In this document: in pieces, positions 17,213 to 26,642 of the stretch | Position numbering within the stretch: the first letter of the stretch is position 1 | How the letters are laid out: every line of letters starts with the position of its first letter | NCBI GenBank assembly: GCA_964604635.1 | Contig: CAZRZO010000001.1 | Coordinates: 1 to 64,000, forward strand | DNA from: JAJZMY01 sp964604635 | GTDB lineage: Archaea; Micrarchaeota; Micrarchaeia; Micrarchaeales; Micrarchaeaceae | Reading direction: 5' to 3' | DNA: 64,000 nucleotides | Position numbers and translations under genes: made by a program | The notes under the pieces: model-generated | Seen by the model: only the letters and a program-made list of their open reading frames with translations | The model's database searches: none | Told to the model about the DNA's origin: nothing

Positions 17213-20200
17213 TTATATTTTATTAATTTGTACTCCAATTGCTTTAGATTCATCATTTTGTTTTGCAATTCCAATTGCAGTATCTGCATCAATAATTAAA
17301 GAATCATTATGACTTACAACAATAAATTGTGAATTCTTGCTTAGTTCTTTTATTAATTTTGATAATTTTTTTGAATTTTCTTTATCTAATGCAGCATCTA
17401 TTTCATCAAATAAATAAAAAGATAATAAATTTCTCATTTGTATTGCTAATAAAAGAACTATCATTAAAAGAGATTTTTCACCTCCTGATAAAATATCAAT
17501 TGATTTTATATCTTTTTTATTATTTTGCTTTGTAAGATTAATAAATAAACCAGAATTAAATGGATCTAATGGCTTATCTAGTTTTAAATTGATTTGTTCT
17601 TCAATAGTAATAACTTTATATAATTTTTTTAAATTTAAATTTATTAAATCAAATGTTTTATTGAAAATATTTAATTTTCTATTTTCTACTTCATTAATCA
17701 TTTCAAGAATTGAATTTTTTTCTGTTTTAAGAGTACTTAATTTTTGTTGCATATCATTAAGATCTTTTTGTTTTAATAAATAGATTTCAGGAGCTTTAAG
17801 ATTTACTGTTTGCATTTTTTCAAGTTCCTTTTTAGTTGTTTCTAATTCAATTTCAAGTTGTTCGATAGTATCTATTTTAAATAATTTTTGAATTAGTATA
17901 AAATCAATATTATCTTTATTAATTTCATTATTATTGTTTTTGTCTTCTAAACTATTTATTATTTGTATTATATTGTCTTCATTTATTGAATTAATCTCTG
18001 ATTTTATATCTGTTAATCTTACTTGCATATGTTCTCTATTCAAATTAAATTCAATATTATCTTTATTAATTCTTTCTAAATTACTTTCAGATTTACCTTT
18101 TTCAAATCCAATTTCAGATATTTTATTTTCTAATGCTTTAATTTGATTAAATACTGATTCTGAATTTTTATATTTTGTTTTTATTTTATTCTCTAAATCA
18201 ACTAATTCTTGAGTAGATGTTTTTAGTTCAGATTCTGCTTGTATTTTATTTGTTTTTATTGCTCTTTTATTTTCATTATTTTCAATGATTTCTTTTTCTA
18301 ATTGATTAATTCGAATATTGATCATTTCATTTTCTTTTGTTAATGAAGCATATTGTATTTTTAATGTTTCAAGATCTTTCACTAAATCTTCTTCTAATTC
18401 ATTTTTATTGGATATTTCTTCATTATTAATTATTTTATCAAAACCAGAATATATTTTTTTAATATTTTGCTTTAGTATTTGCACTTTATTTTTAATAAGT
18501 TCCTGCTTTGATTCTAATTCTTGATTAATTTTATTCAATTTATCAAACTCTAGTTTATTTGTTTGATCTATTGTATTAATATTATTTATTAGTCTTAATG
18601 AATTCTCTAAATTACTCTGTAAATATTTAAGTTCAATAGTTTTATTTAAATTTTCTGTTTCTTGTTTTGCTATAATTGTAGCAAATGACTTAATATTATT
18701 ATTTAAATTTTCTGTTTCTTGTTTAATTTTGCTTTTTTGTAAATTTAATGAATTTAATTCAACTTCTAATTGATAAATTTTCTTTTTAATCTTGAAACTT
18801 CCACCACTAATTATTCCTGATGGCTCTATTACTTCTCCTTCACTAGTTACATACCTATAAATTCCAAGTCCTATTTGTTTTGCATATTTTATATCTTTAA
18901 TAAAATAAGAATTAAAAAAAATATATTGAAACACTTTTTCAAATTTTTTATCAAATTTAATTAAATCAATTAATCTATCTGTATTTTGAACTTGTTTAGT
19001 CTGTTTTGATATTAAGTCATTAATAGGAATAAATGATGCTATTCCTAATCTTTTAGATTTTAAAATGTTTATTGCTTTATTTGCATATTCTATTGAATCA
19101 ACAATAAAATAATTTAATCTATTTCCAGCACATGCATTAATTGCTATATTATATTTTTCATTATTAGAAAAAAATTCATATGCATATCCATAAAATCCTT
19201 CTTTCATTTCTTTTTTTAATATATTATCTATCTCAACCCCTAAACTAGATTTAGAAATAGCTATTTTTTCTTTGATATTTAAAATTTTAATATCATTATT
19301 ATCAATATCTTTATTAAATATATTAATTTTTTTATTGATCTGATTTATTTGATCTTTGTATTCATTTGATATTTTATCTGTTTTTTTTATTTCTTGATTT
19401 AATTCATTAATTTTTAATTCATAATTTTTAATTTCTTTTTGATTTGTTTCATATTTTTGTTTTTGTTCTTTTAAATTTTTACCAATATTTTTAATTTGTT
19501 CTTCATATTTAATTTTATCTTGATTAATATTTGACAAATCATTATTAGATTTTTCAAGTTCTATATTTAATCTATTATATTCTTCAATAAATTTTTTATT
19601 ATTATTTTTATTTGTATTGTTAGAATCTTTTGTTTTTTGTTCTATATTTTGTATTTTAATTTTCTGATTTTCAATTAATTCAATATTTGCTTTTATTTTT
19701 TCTTTTATTTGTGAAAGTTCCTGATTTGATCGTATTAATTTTTGGTTTATATTATTAATTTCAGAGTTAAAAGAATTTAATTCCAATTCTTTTACAGTAA
19801 TTTTTTTATTGATTTCATTTAAGGTTCTATTTAACATTCCAGATGCTGTTGAATCTTGATTCATTTTTTTTGTTAATTCTAATTTTTGATTTGATAATGT
19901 ATTGATATGTGCACTAAAATTTGATAAATAGTCTTGAATTTTTTTAATTGAATTATTATTTAGATTTATTTTATTTAAATTTTCTTCATACATCTTTAAT
20001 AATTCCTGCTCAATATTTTTTAGTTTAATAAAATTAAATAGTTTACTTTTTTTTGTTAATTCAATATAATGTTCTGCTTCATCTTTTTCTGTTTTTAATT
20101 CTTTTAAAAATCCAAATCTTTCATTAAGCAAAACATTTGCTTCATTAATTTTTAATTCAACTTTATCTAATTCTTTTAATGCAATTGTTTTTTTATCATC

Positions 20201-20692
20201 AAATTGTTTTATTCCTGCAGCAGTATCAATTAGTGTTCTTCTTTCTTTTGGATTATAATTTAATACTTGAATTATTTCTCCTTGCATCATTGTATTAGTA
20301 TTATTTATTTCTGCTTTATATGCTTTTAATACCTCAATAATGTCCTGCCTCAAAATTCTTTTACCATCTAATCTATAAAAAGTATTATTATTAGAATCAA
20401 TTAGTTTTTGGATTTCTATTTTTTTTGTTCCATTAAATTTTATAGTAACAAATGCTTTTTTAACTTCTTTTTTATTTTTTGTTTTTACAGAATTATTGAT
20501 TAAATTAATATTAGTATTTACTCTTAATCTTTTAAGTGATGATTCACCAAGTGCAAATAATATTGAATCACATATACTTGATTTTCCAGATCCATTAGGT
20601 CCAACAATACAATTAAAGCCATTTGTAAACAGTATTTTAGAATTTTTAAATGACTTAAAATTATGAAGTGTTATTTCTTCAATATATAACAT
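17213..20692 (-). CDS. smc: Chromosome segregation ATPase SMC
   Basis: A 1159-residue SMC protein. The N-terminal ATPase lobe has Walker A GPNGSGKSSICDSILFALG near residue 33; two long coiled coils, rich in Asn, Lys, Ile and Leu, flank a hinge at about 490-640 (GFYGYAYEFF; IASFIPINDLIS; ending EPSGIISGGSFK). The C-terminal lobe has the signature LSGGEKSLLMIVLLL and Walker B FYLFDEIDAALD. Length is normal. SMC dimers organise and separate chromosomes, usually with ScpA and ScpB; neither kleisin gene is visible here. It sits among membrane-protein genes and top6A, and the spacing (32 to 57 bases) suggests one minus-strand unit from top6A to signal peptidase. Confidence 0.97.
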   Translation of the reverse strand: MLYIEEITLHNFKSFKNSKILFTNGFNCIVGPNGSGKSSICDSILFALGESSLKRLRVNTNINLINNSVKTKNKKEVKKAFVTIKFNGTKKIEIQKLIDSNNNTFYRLDGKRILRQDIIEVLKAYKAEINNTNTMMQGEIIQVLNYNPKERRTLIDTAAGIKQFDDKKTIALKELDKVELKINEANVLLNERFGFLKELKTEKDEAEHYIELTKKSKLFNFIKLKNIEQELLKMYEENLNKINLNNNSIKKIQDYLSNFSAHINTLSNQKLELTKKMNQDSTASGMLNRTLNEINKKITVKELELNSFNSEINNINQKLIRSNQELSQIKEKIKANIELIENQKIKIQNIEQKTKDSNNTNKNNNKKFIEEYNRLNIELEKSNNDLSNINQDKIKYEEQIKNIGKNLKEQKQKYETNQKEIKNYELKINELNQEIKKTDKISNEYKDQINQINKKINIFNKDIDNNDIKILNIKEKIAISKSSLGVEIDNILKKEMKEGFYGYAYEFFSNNEKYNIAINACAGNRLNYFIVDSIEYANKAINILKSKRLGIASFIPINDLISKQTKQVQNTDRLIDLIKFDKKFEKVFQYIFFNSYFIKDIKYAKQIGLGIYRYVTSEGEVIEPSGIISGGSFKIKKKIYQLEVELNSLNLQKSKIKQETENLNNNIKSFATIIAKQETENLNKTIELKYLQSNLENSLRLINNINTIDQTNKLEFDKLNKINQELESKQELIKNKVQILKQNIKKIYSGFDKIINNEEISNKNELEEDLVKDLETLKIQYASLTKENEMINIRINQLEKEIIENNENKRAIKTNKIQAESELKTSTQELVDLENKIKTKYKNSESVFNQIKALENKISEIGFEKGKSESNLERINKDNIEFNLNREHMQVRLTDIKSEINSINEDNIIQIINSLEDKNNNNEINKDNIDFILIQKLFKIDTIEQLEIELETTKKELEKMQTVNLKAPEIYLLKQKDLNDMQQKLSTLKTEKNSILEMINEVENRKLNIFNKTFDLINLNLKKLYKVITIEEQINLKLDKPLDPFNSGLFINLTKQNNKKDIKSIDILSGGEKSLLMIVLLLAIQMRNLLSFYLFDEIDAALDKENSKKLSKLIKELSKNSQFIVVSHNDSLIIDADTAIGIAKQNDESKAIGVQINKI

Positions 20693-20727
20693 TTATTTAC
20701 ACCATCATAAAAATTAATTTTAATAAT

Positions 20728-21798
20728 TTATTTTTTCTCTTTTTTTACTTCTTTTGACATTCGTAATGATATAATTGATTCAATATGTGATTCAGTTAAA
20801 ATTCCAACTACTTTATTTTTTTTAGTAACAGCAATAATTGTTTTATTTTCAATATACATGATATTTATTGCTTTAGATAATGAAGAAGTGTATGAAATTT
20901 TTGGAATTTTAACTGAAATTGATTTTATTATATCTTTGTTAATATTTTTTTGCTTGTATATGTTCTTAAATTTTGATATTAAATATATACTTTTGTTATC
21001 TTTAAATAATATAATAGGTGTATGAAATTTAAGAATTTGTTCATATATCTTATTGATTGTTAATGGTTGTTTTATTAATATAAAATTTTTATTAACTGCA
21101 TCAAATACATGCAAATTAGCTGAATATTTTTTAATATATACTGATTGAAGTTCTGCTTGTGCACCAGAATATAAAAATAATGCAATAATAATATCCCAAA
21201 ACACAAAAAATTCTTTATAAAATAAAGTTGAATTTTCAATACCAACATAAATTATAGAACCAATTACAATTAAAATAGCAATAACATTTGTTGCTTTTAC
21301 TGTTATTTGTGTTGATTTTATAAAAGATCTTGTTTTTTCTAAATAACTTCTAAATACTCTACCACCATCTAATGGAAATGCTGGTAATAGATTCAGTATA
21401 CCAAGAAGTATATTTAATATAAATAATGTTTGAACTATTTGCTTTAAAATTCCACCATTTAAATAAATTACAAATAATCCAAATATTAATCCAATTAAAA
21501 TACTAACAATAGGACCAACAATAGATATTTTAAATTCAATATTTGGTTTTATTTTATCAATATCTATTATAGATGCTCCACCAAGTAAATTAAGAACAAT
21601 TTTTTTTACTTTAACATTATTTTTTAAAGCAACAAAAGAATGAGCTAATTCATGTATAAATACACATATCCATAGTAATAAAATAATTATAAAAAATATT
21701 GGACTTATTAAAGAAAATAATAATAAAATAACTAAAGTCCAATGAATTTGAATATCAATACCAAAAATATGTCCTATTACTGGTGAAAAATTAGTCAT
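20728..21798 (-). CDS. Site-2-protease-like M50 metalloprotease with C-terminal CBS region
   Basis: A 356-residue intramembrane zinc protease. HELAH at residues 49-53 lies in a hydrophobic helix and the third zinc ligand is in LLPAFPLDGGRVF near 145, the standard M50B pair. Five to six membrane helices occupy about residues 20-225. The C-terminal 130 residues are soluble and resemble a pair of CBS motifs (PIILFKDNKSIYLISKF; VVGILTESHIESIISL), the usual arrangement in archaeal S2P-like proteins, where CBS domains bind nucleotides and regulate cleavage. The substrate is unknown; family members release membrane-tethered regulators or clear signal peptides. It lies between top6A and smc on the same strand. 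Confidence 0.88.
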   Translation of the reverse strand: MTNFSPVIGHIFGIDIQIHWTLVILLLFSLISPIFFIIILLLWICVFIHELAHSFVALKNNVKVKKIVLNLLGGASIIDIDKIKPNIEFKISIVGPIVSILIGLIFGLFVIYLNGGILKQIVQTLFILNILLGILNLLPAFPLDGGRVFRSYLEKTRSFIKSTQITVKATNVIAILIVIGSIIYVGIENSTLFYKEFFVFWDIIIALFLYSGAQAELQSVYIKKYSANLHVFDAVNKNFILIKQPLTINKIYEQILKFHTPIILFKDNKSIYLISKFKNIYKQKNINKDIIKSISVKIPKISYTSSLSKAINIMYIENKTIIAVTKKNKVVGILTESHIESIISLRMSKEVKKEKK

Positions 21799-21855
21799 TC
21801 TATCAATTCAAAGTTTTATAATTATAATATTTTATATTATATAAATTTAATTGAA

Positions 21856-22953
21856 TTAAGGTAAAAAATCATTGTTTTTTATTTTTTCAATTATATAATC
21901 ATCAACAAATGTTAATCTAGGTGCTTGTAAACTGTCTTGTTCTAATTTTATTTTTGACTTTATTACTTTTTTTAATTCAATTTCCCATTCCTTATGTTTA
22001 TTAATCCAAGGATAATTTAACATTTCTTGTGTTCTTTTTAAATCAACATCAGTTGCTCTCATTGTAAGATTTTTAAGAAAATCATAATGCTCTAAATCTG
22101 ACATTGTGACACCAATAAATTTTGCAGAAGGTGTTGCAATTTCAGGACCAATATATGCTAAATTCATACTTCCTGTTTTTATTGTCCAATAAATATACCA
22201 GCCCCATGCATCACAATCATTAAATACATAAATTGGAAGTCCTGAATTACTTAATTTTTTTATTAATCTTCTAGTTCCTCTTGATGCTTGTCCTTGTGGT
22301 GATATTAATATTGCATTTTGCTTTTTCCAAAATTTATCTTCATTTAATCTCTGCCACAATGTATCTTTTTCAACAACAAGAACATATTTTGCTTTAATAT
22401 CTACAAAATCAATATCATTATCAACATCACTTGGAATTGGCCAACCACTTCTTCCTTGCTTGCTTGCATCAATTTCTACTTCTTCATCACCAAATTTATC
22501 AATTACTTTCATATTTCCTGCAAGAATTCCTTTTCTATTTGCATTTAAATTTAAATCCTCTCTTTTTATATTTAATGCAACTTCAAGATCTTCTATTAAT
22601 GGATTAGATTCTGCTTGTTCTCCAAATATATTCTCATCAATGTCTTCACCAAGAGCAAATTTTAATTGATAAAATAAACCCCTTATTGTTGTATGCAAAT
22701 TTTCTGAAACAAATTTATGACATTTTGAAGCAATTGCAATTGTCTGCATAAATCTTTTTGTCTGAGATACATTCATAAAATTACGTTCTTCTTGTGATTT
22801 TCCTAATTTTAAAAAACCACCTTTTTCATCATATAAAATATTTGATCTTGATCTTACTAATGTAATAAATTTAGGATTTTTAGAAAGTTCAATATCTTTT
22901 ACAATACAATTTCCAAATTCTTCTAAAATCTTTTTTGAATTTTTTTCAACCAT
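21856..22953 (-). CDS. top6A: DNA topoisomerase VI subunit A
   Basis: The DNA-cleaving subunit of the type IIB topoisomerase, related to Spo11. The catalytic Tyr is in TTIRGLFYQLKF (near residue 105), in the winged-helix domain, and the toprim domain shows YVLVVEKDTLWQRL and the metal-binding acidic pair in FNDCDAWGWYIYW. I prefer the ATG at 22953 (365 residues), which follows GGGATTTA; an ATG ten codons upstream at 22983 adds a hydrophobic leader that family members lack. Subunit B, needed for ATP-driven strand passage and usually adjacent, is not in this window. Position at the head of a block containing smc fits a chromosome-maintenance role. Confidence 0.92.
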   Translation of the reverse strand: MVEKNSKKILEEFGNCIVKDIELSKNPKFITLVRSRSNILYDEKGGFLKLGKSQEERNFMNVSQTKRFMQTIAIASKCHKFVSENLHTTIRGLFYQLKFALGEDIDENIFGEQAESNPLIEDLEVALNIKREDLNLNANRKGILAGNMKVIDKFGDEEVEIDASKQGRSGWPIPSDVDNDIDFVDIKAKYVLVVEKDTLWQRLNEDKFWKKQNAILISPQGQASRGTRRLIKKLSNSGLPIYVFNDCDAWGWYIYWTIKTGSMNLAYIGPEIATPSAKFIGVTMSDLEHYDFLKNLTMRATDVDLKRTQEMLNYPWINKHKEWEIELKKVIKSKIKLEQDSLQAPRLTFVDDYIIEKIKNNDFLP

Positions 22954-23172
22954 TAAATCCCAATACAATAACAATAAACGCATTATTGATATTTATTAAT
23001 ATTTATAAAAATAATAATATAAATATAAAAGAGATAATATTTACAAATAGAAATAATAATTATTTATTAGATAATATTTCTAAAAATATTGTATTATCTT
23101 AATAAAAATTAAAAAAACATAAATATGAAATCATCACTATATTAATTTTATATTTAATTTTTAAGTGAGATA

Positions 23173-23850
23173 ATGGATTTAATAAAATGTATTGATTATA
23201 TAAATAAATCAGCAGATAAACCAAGAAATAGTGAAAAAATCAAAGAACTGAGTAAAGGACAACACCCAGATATTACTTTAATAACTTGTAGTGATTCTAG
23301 ATTAAAATTAGAGCAAGAAATGGATTTAGGTAAAATTTTTACAATAAGAGAAATGGGAAGTATTCTTAATAATTCATCAATAGCTTCAATAGAATATTCA
23401 ATACTTATTAATGTTAAAAAAATACTATTTGTATCTCATACTAATTGCGGTGCAATAAAAGCTGCTTTTAAATTATTAGATATTAATTCAAATGCAGAAA
23501 AAGAAGAAATATTAAAATCAAAATTTTTAACAGAATTTATTGAAGCAAATATTATTAATCCATTAAATTTACATTATAATGATAATTTAAATGAAATAAT
23601 TATTAAAAATGAAGAAATCCAGATAGAAAAATTATTAAAAGAAAGTCCAATGATAGAAAATAAATTAAAAGAAAATAAAGTTGAAATAGCAACAGCACAA
23701 TATTCAACAGAAACAGGTAAAATTAAATTACTGAAAAATTGTATTTATAAAAATGAAAAAATAATATTTATTACAAATAAAGAACATAATATTTTATCAG
23801 AAACAAATGATCAAATAAAATCAAATAAAGTAAAAACAAAAATAGTGTAA
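23173..23850 (+). CDS. Beta-class carbonic anhydrase
   Basis: A 225-residue cytoplasmic enzyme interconverting CO2 and bicarbonate. The zinc-site residues are visible: Cys39, Asp41 and Arg43 in ITCSDSRL, and His89 and Cys92 in VSHTNCGA. The middle part (KIFTIREMGSIL; ASIEYSILIN) fits the beta-CA fold. The C-terminal 40 residues are Lys/Asn-rich and probably disordered. A GTGAG ribosome-binding site lies three bases before the ATG. A SpeD-like decarboxylase, which releases CO2, follows after 27 bases, so the two may be co-transcribed. A carbonic-anhydrase-like role in another hydration reaction cannot be excluded. Confidence 0.9.
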   Translation: MDLIKCIDYINKSADKPRNSEKIKELSKGQHPDITLITCSDSRLKLEQEMDLGKIFTIREMGSILNNSSIASIEYSILINVKKILFVSHTNCGAIKAAFKLLDINSNAEKEEILKSKFLTEFIEANIINPLNLHYNDNLNEIIIKNEEIQIEKLLKESPMIENKLKENKVEIATAQYSTETGKIKLLKNCIYKNEKIIFITNKEHNILSETNDQIKSNKVKTKIV

Positions 23851-23877
23851 AAAAATAAATATAATATAGTGATAAAG

Positions 23878-24267
23878 ATGGTATTGATTAATCAACAAAA
23901 ACAATTGTATAAAATTATTGGAAAACATATATATGGTAATTTGTATCAAATTAGTGATAAATTTTTAGTTGATTCTAAATTTTTAACACAGATTGTTAAA
24001 GAATCAGTATTAATTGGTAATTTACATATTGTTGAATTATATGTAAAAAAATTTAAAGCAATAAATAGTATAAGTGGTGGTGTATCTATAATTGCATTAC
24101 TTGAAGAAAGCCATATAGCATTACATACTTGGCCAGAAAGTAATTATGCTACTATTGATATTTATTCTTGTGGCAAAGAAAGCAAACCAGAAGAATCATT
24201 TAACTTTTTAGTTAATGAATTAAAACCAAAAACAGTTAAAATGTTTAGTGCTAATAGAGGAACATGA
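23878..24267 (+). CDS. SpeD/SpeH-family pyruvoyl decarboxylase (S-adenosylmethionine decarboxylase-like), copy 1
   Basis: A 129-residue proenzyme from the ATG at 23878, placed by the GTGAT site four bases upstream (an in-frame GTG at 23869 is that site itself). Family members cleave themselves at Glu-Ser to make a catalytic pyruvoyl group: here Glu77-Ser78 in LLEESHIALHTWPE, with the processing His83 and the catalytic Cys98 in IDIYSCG. Decarboxylated AdoMet feeds spermidine-type polyamine synthesis. SpeD homologues are also known to have switched to arginine or ornithine decarboxylation, so the substrate is uncertain, especially with a second copy at 43703-44140. No spermidine synthase is in the window. 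It follows the carbonic anhydrase gene closely. Confidence 0.85.
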   Translation: MVLINQQKQLYKIIGKHIYGNLYQISDKFLVDSKFLTQIVKESVLIGNLHIVELYVKKFKAINSISGGVSIIALLEESHIALHTWPESNYATIDIYSCGKESKPEESFNFLVNELKPKTVKMFSANRGT

Positions 24268-24332
24268 AATAACAAAAAATAACATTTTAGTTATTTTGAA
24301 TAATGTATATACTAATAAAAATATTTTAATAA

Positions 24333-24743
24333 TTAGTATATATTATCTGTTTTTAAAAGATTTATTAATTCTTGTGTATCTTGTGTTGATAATTCTCTAT
24401 CTTTCCAATAAATAAAATCTATTTTTTCTTTATATCTTGGAATTACATGTATATGAAAATGCATGATTTTTTGTTTTGCAATTTTTCCAATATTTGTATT
24501 TATATTTAATCCTTTTAGATTTAATTTTGTTTTTAAATGAATTCCAAAATATTTTGCTGTTTTAAAACATAATTCAATATTTTTATCAGGTGTTTCCAGC
24601 ATATTTTCATAATGATCTTTTGAAATTACAAGACTATGACCCCTAGAATTTGGATATTTATCAAGTATTACAAAGCAATTTTCATTTTCGTATAAAATCT
24701 CTATTTTATTTTTATAAATATCACAAAATAAGCATTCTACCAT
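24333..24743 (-). CDS. HIT-family nucleotide hydrolase
   Basis: A 136-residue histidine-triad protein. The triad HFHIHVIP is near residue 97, and the N-terminal CLFCDI with FVILDKYPNSRGHSLVISK is typical of the Hint/FHIT group. Members hydrolyse nucleoside phosphoramidates or dinucleotides in the cytoplasm. Length is normal. The CxxC at residues 4-7 is common in archaeal and bacterial homologues; only part of the Zn-binding set of some family members can be seen. It is transcribed alone, convergent with the SpeD homologue. Confidence 0.9.
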   Translation of the reverse strand: MVECLFCDIYKNKIEILYENENCFVILDKYPNSRGHSLVISKDHYENMLETPDKNIELCFKTAKYFGIHLKTKLNLKGLNINTNIGKIAKQKIMHFHIHVIPRYKEKIDFIYWKDRELSTQDTQELINLLKTDNIY

Positions 24744-24865
24744 TTAATCATTTTTTATTTCTTTTTAATTTTAAAATAAATTCAAATTTAATTATATTAT
24801 TTATAATTTATATTATATAGTTTTTTATTTTATTATTAATATTAATTATTTTATTAATTGATTTT

Positions 24866-26017
24866 ATGTCTATAAAATTAATCATAATGCAATCAAATTT
24901 AACACTTAAAGGTGGTGCTGAAAGAATTATTTTAAAGATAGCACAGCATTATAAAGCAAAAATTTATACTGCAGAATATGAAAAAGATAAAACTTTTGAA
25001 GGATTCAAAGACTTGAATATAGAAGTGATTGGAAATAAAATATTATCAAAATTATTGCCTTATGGTAGAAGTAGTCAAGGAATTAGATATGCATCTGCAT
25101 TTTACAATTTTAAATTAAAAGAAGATTATGATGTTATAAATGCACATATGGCACCAAGTCATTGGATTAAAAATAAAAATAATAGAGTTTTATGGTATTG
25201 CCATACACCATTAAGAGACATATATGATTTATGTGAATATAGATTATCTTTAAAAAAGAATTATCAGAAACCAATATACAAATTAGGAATTCATACAATA
25301 AGATACATAGATAAAAAGATAACAAAAAATATTGATTTTATTTTTGCAAATAGTAAAAATACAAAATCAAGAATAATAAAATATTATCAAAGAACTGATA
25401 CTGAAGTTTTAAATGGGGGTATTGATTATAAATCATATGAAAATAAAGATGATGAAAAATATTTTTTATATCCCTCAAGAATATCTCAAAATAAAAGACA
25501 AGATTATGCAATTACTGCATTTGAAATATTTAAAAGAAATTTTAAGTCAAGAAATTCTAATAAATATAAACTTATTATTTGTGGATCTTTATCAAAAGAT
25601 AAAAGTTTTAGAAATTATTACAATGAACTTAAACAACAAATAAAAAAAGTTGGTGATATTAAAATATTACTAAATATTGATGATAAAAAAATGAAGTCAC
25701 TTTATTCCAATGCAACTGCTATTTTATATCCACCATTAGATGAAGATTATGGACTTGTTCCATTAGAAGCAATGGCATCAAAAAAACCAGTTATTGCAGT
25801 AAATGAAGGTGGACCTAAAGAAACAATAATAAATAATGAAACAGGATTTTTAATAAATAACAAAAGAGAGATGGCAGAAAAAATGCAATATGTAATAGAA
25901 CATCCATCAATTACAAAAAGTATTGGTAAAAAAGGACTTGAAAGAATAAAAAAATATTATTCTTGGAATATATTTTTTACAAAATTTAATAAAAAATTAA
26001 AACAAATAAAAGCATAG
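24866..26017 (+). CDS. GT4-family glycosyltransferase
   Basis: A 383-residue retaining GT-B glycosyltransferase. The N-terminal acceptor domain begins with KLIIMQSNLTLKGGAERII, including the glycine-rich GGAE loop. The C-terminal donor-binding domain shows YPSRISQNKRQDYAITAFE and the conserved EDYGLVPLEAMASKKPVIA followed by NEGGPKETI, the nucleotide-sugar site with its Glu residues. Such enzymes extend surface glycans or glycolipids. No signal peptide is present, so it acts at the cytoplasmic side. A GNAT acetyltransferase starts 4 bases later, so the two are likely co-transcribed. Donor and acceptor cannot be predicted. Confidence 0.88.
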   Translation: MSIKLIIMQSNLTLKGGAERIILKIAQHYKAKIYTAEYEKDKTFEGFKDLNIEVIGNKILSKLLPYGRSSQGIRYASAFYNFKLKEDYDVINAHMAPSHWIKNKNNRVLWYCHTPLRDIYDLCEYRLSLKKNYQKPIYKLGIHTIRYIDKKITKNIDFIFANSKNTKSRIIKYYQRTDTEVLNGGIDYKSYENKDDEKYFLYPSRISQNKRQDYAITAFEIFKRNFKSRNSNKYKLIICGSLSKDKSFRNYYNELKQQIKKVGDIKILLNIDDKKMKSLYSNATAILYPPLDEDYGLVPLEAMASKKPVIAVNEGGPKETIINNETGFLINNKREMAEKMQYVIEHPSITKSIGKKGLERIKKYYSWNIFFTKFNKKLKQIKA

Positions 26018-26021
26018 AATA

Positions 26022-26642
26022 TTGAAAATAATAAATAATATAAATGATTTAATGAAAATTTATTCTGAATCCTCTTTAGTTTACTTAAATAATTTAAAAA
26101 ATACAGATGCAAAAAAATTAAGAATATATTTAAACCAAGCAAATACTGAATTTGATTTTAAATTTAATTATAATTTAAACGCAGTAAAAATGTTTATTAA
26201 TAAATCTAATGATTTATTTAATAATATATTTGAATTTCATTTTGGGGTTTATAAAAATAAATTAAATTCATTTGTTGGATTATTTTCAGTAATGCAAATA
26301 GATTATAATAAAAACGAATGTGAAATAGGCTATTTAATTGGAAAAGAATATAGAAAAAAAGAATTTGGTAAAAATGCAATTAGTTTATTACTTTATTTTA
26401 TATTTGAAATCATAAAAATAAAAAAAGTATATGCAATAATGTATAATAAAAATAACAATATATCAAAAAAAATAATAATAAGATGTAAATTTAAAAAAGT
26501 AGAAAACAATAGATATCAGTCTAATAATATAAATAAATTTAATATAGACAAAAAAAATAATAATCAATTAAACAAAAAAATTGAAACATATGTTTTATTT
26601 AAAAAAAGTTTTAAACAAACAAAGAAAATATTAATAGAATAA
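26022..26642 (+). CDS. GNAT-family acetyltransferase (RimJ/RimL-like)
   Basis: A 206-residue protein starting at TTG 26022, 4 bases after the glycosyltransferase stop; an ATG ten codons later is a weaker option. The acetyl-CoA fold is recognisable from GLFSVMQIDYNKNECEIGYL, the pyrophosphate loop region GKEYRKKEFGKNAISLLL and the strand IKKVYAIMYNKNN followed by SKKIIIRCKFKK, all in the order expected for N-acetyltransferases that modify amines or protein N-termini. The first 60 and last 40 residues are Asn/Lys-rich without a recognised domain. Its linkage to a glycosyltransferase suggests, but does not prove, modification of a sugar or lipid head group. Confidence 0.7.
   Translation: MKIINNINDLMKIYSESSLVYLNNLKNTDAKKLRIYLNQANTEFDFKFNYNLNAVKMFINKSNDLFNNIFEFHFGVYKNKLNSFVGLFSVMQIDYNKNECEIGYLIGKEYRKKEFGKNAISLLLYFIFEIIKIKKVYAIMYNKNNNISKKIIIRCKFKKVENNRYQSNNINKFNIDKKNNNQLNKKIETYVLFKKSFKQTKKILIE

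Noticed and set aside
23869..23871. GTG 23869 as start of the first SpeD homologue
   Set aside because: It is part of the GTGAT ribosome-binding site for the ATG at 23878.
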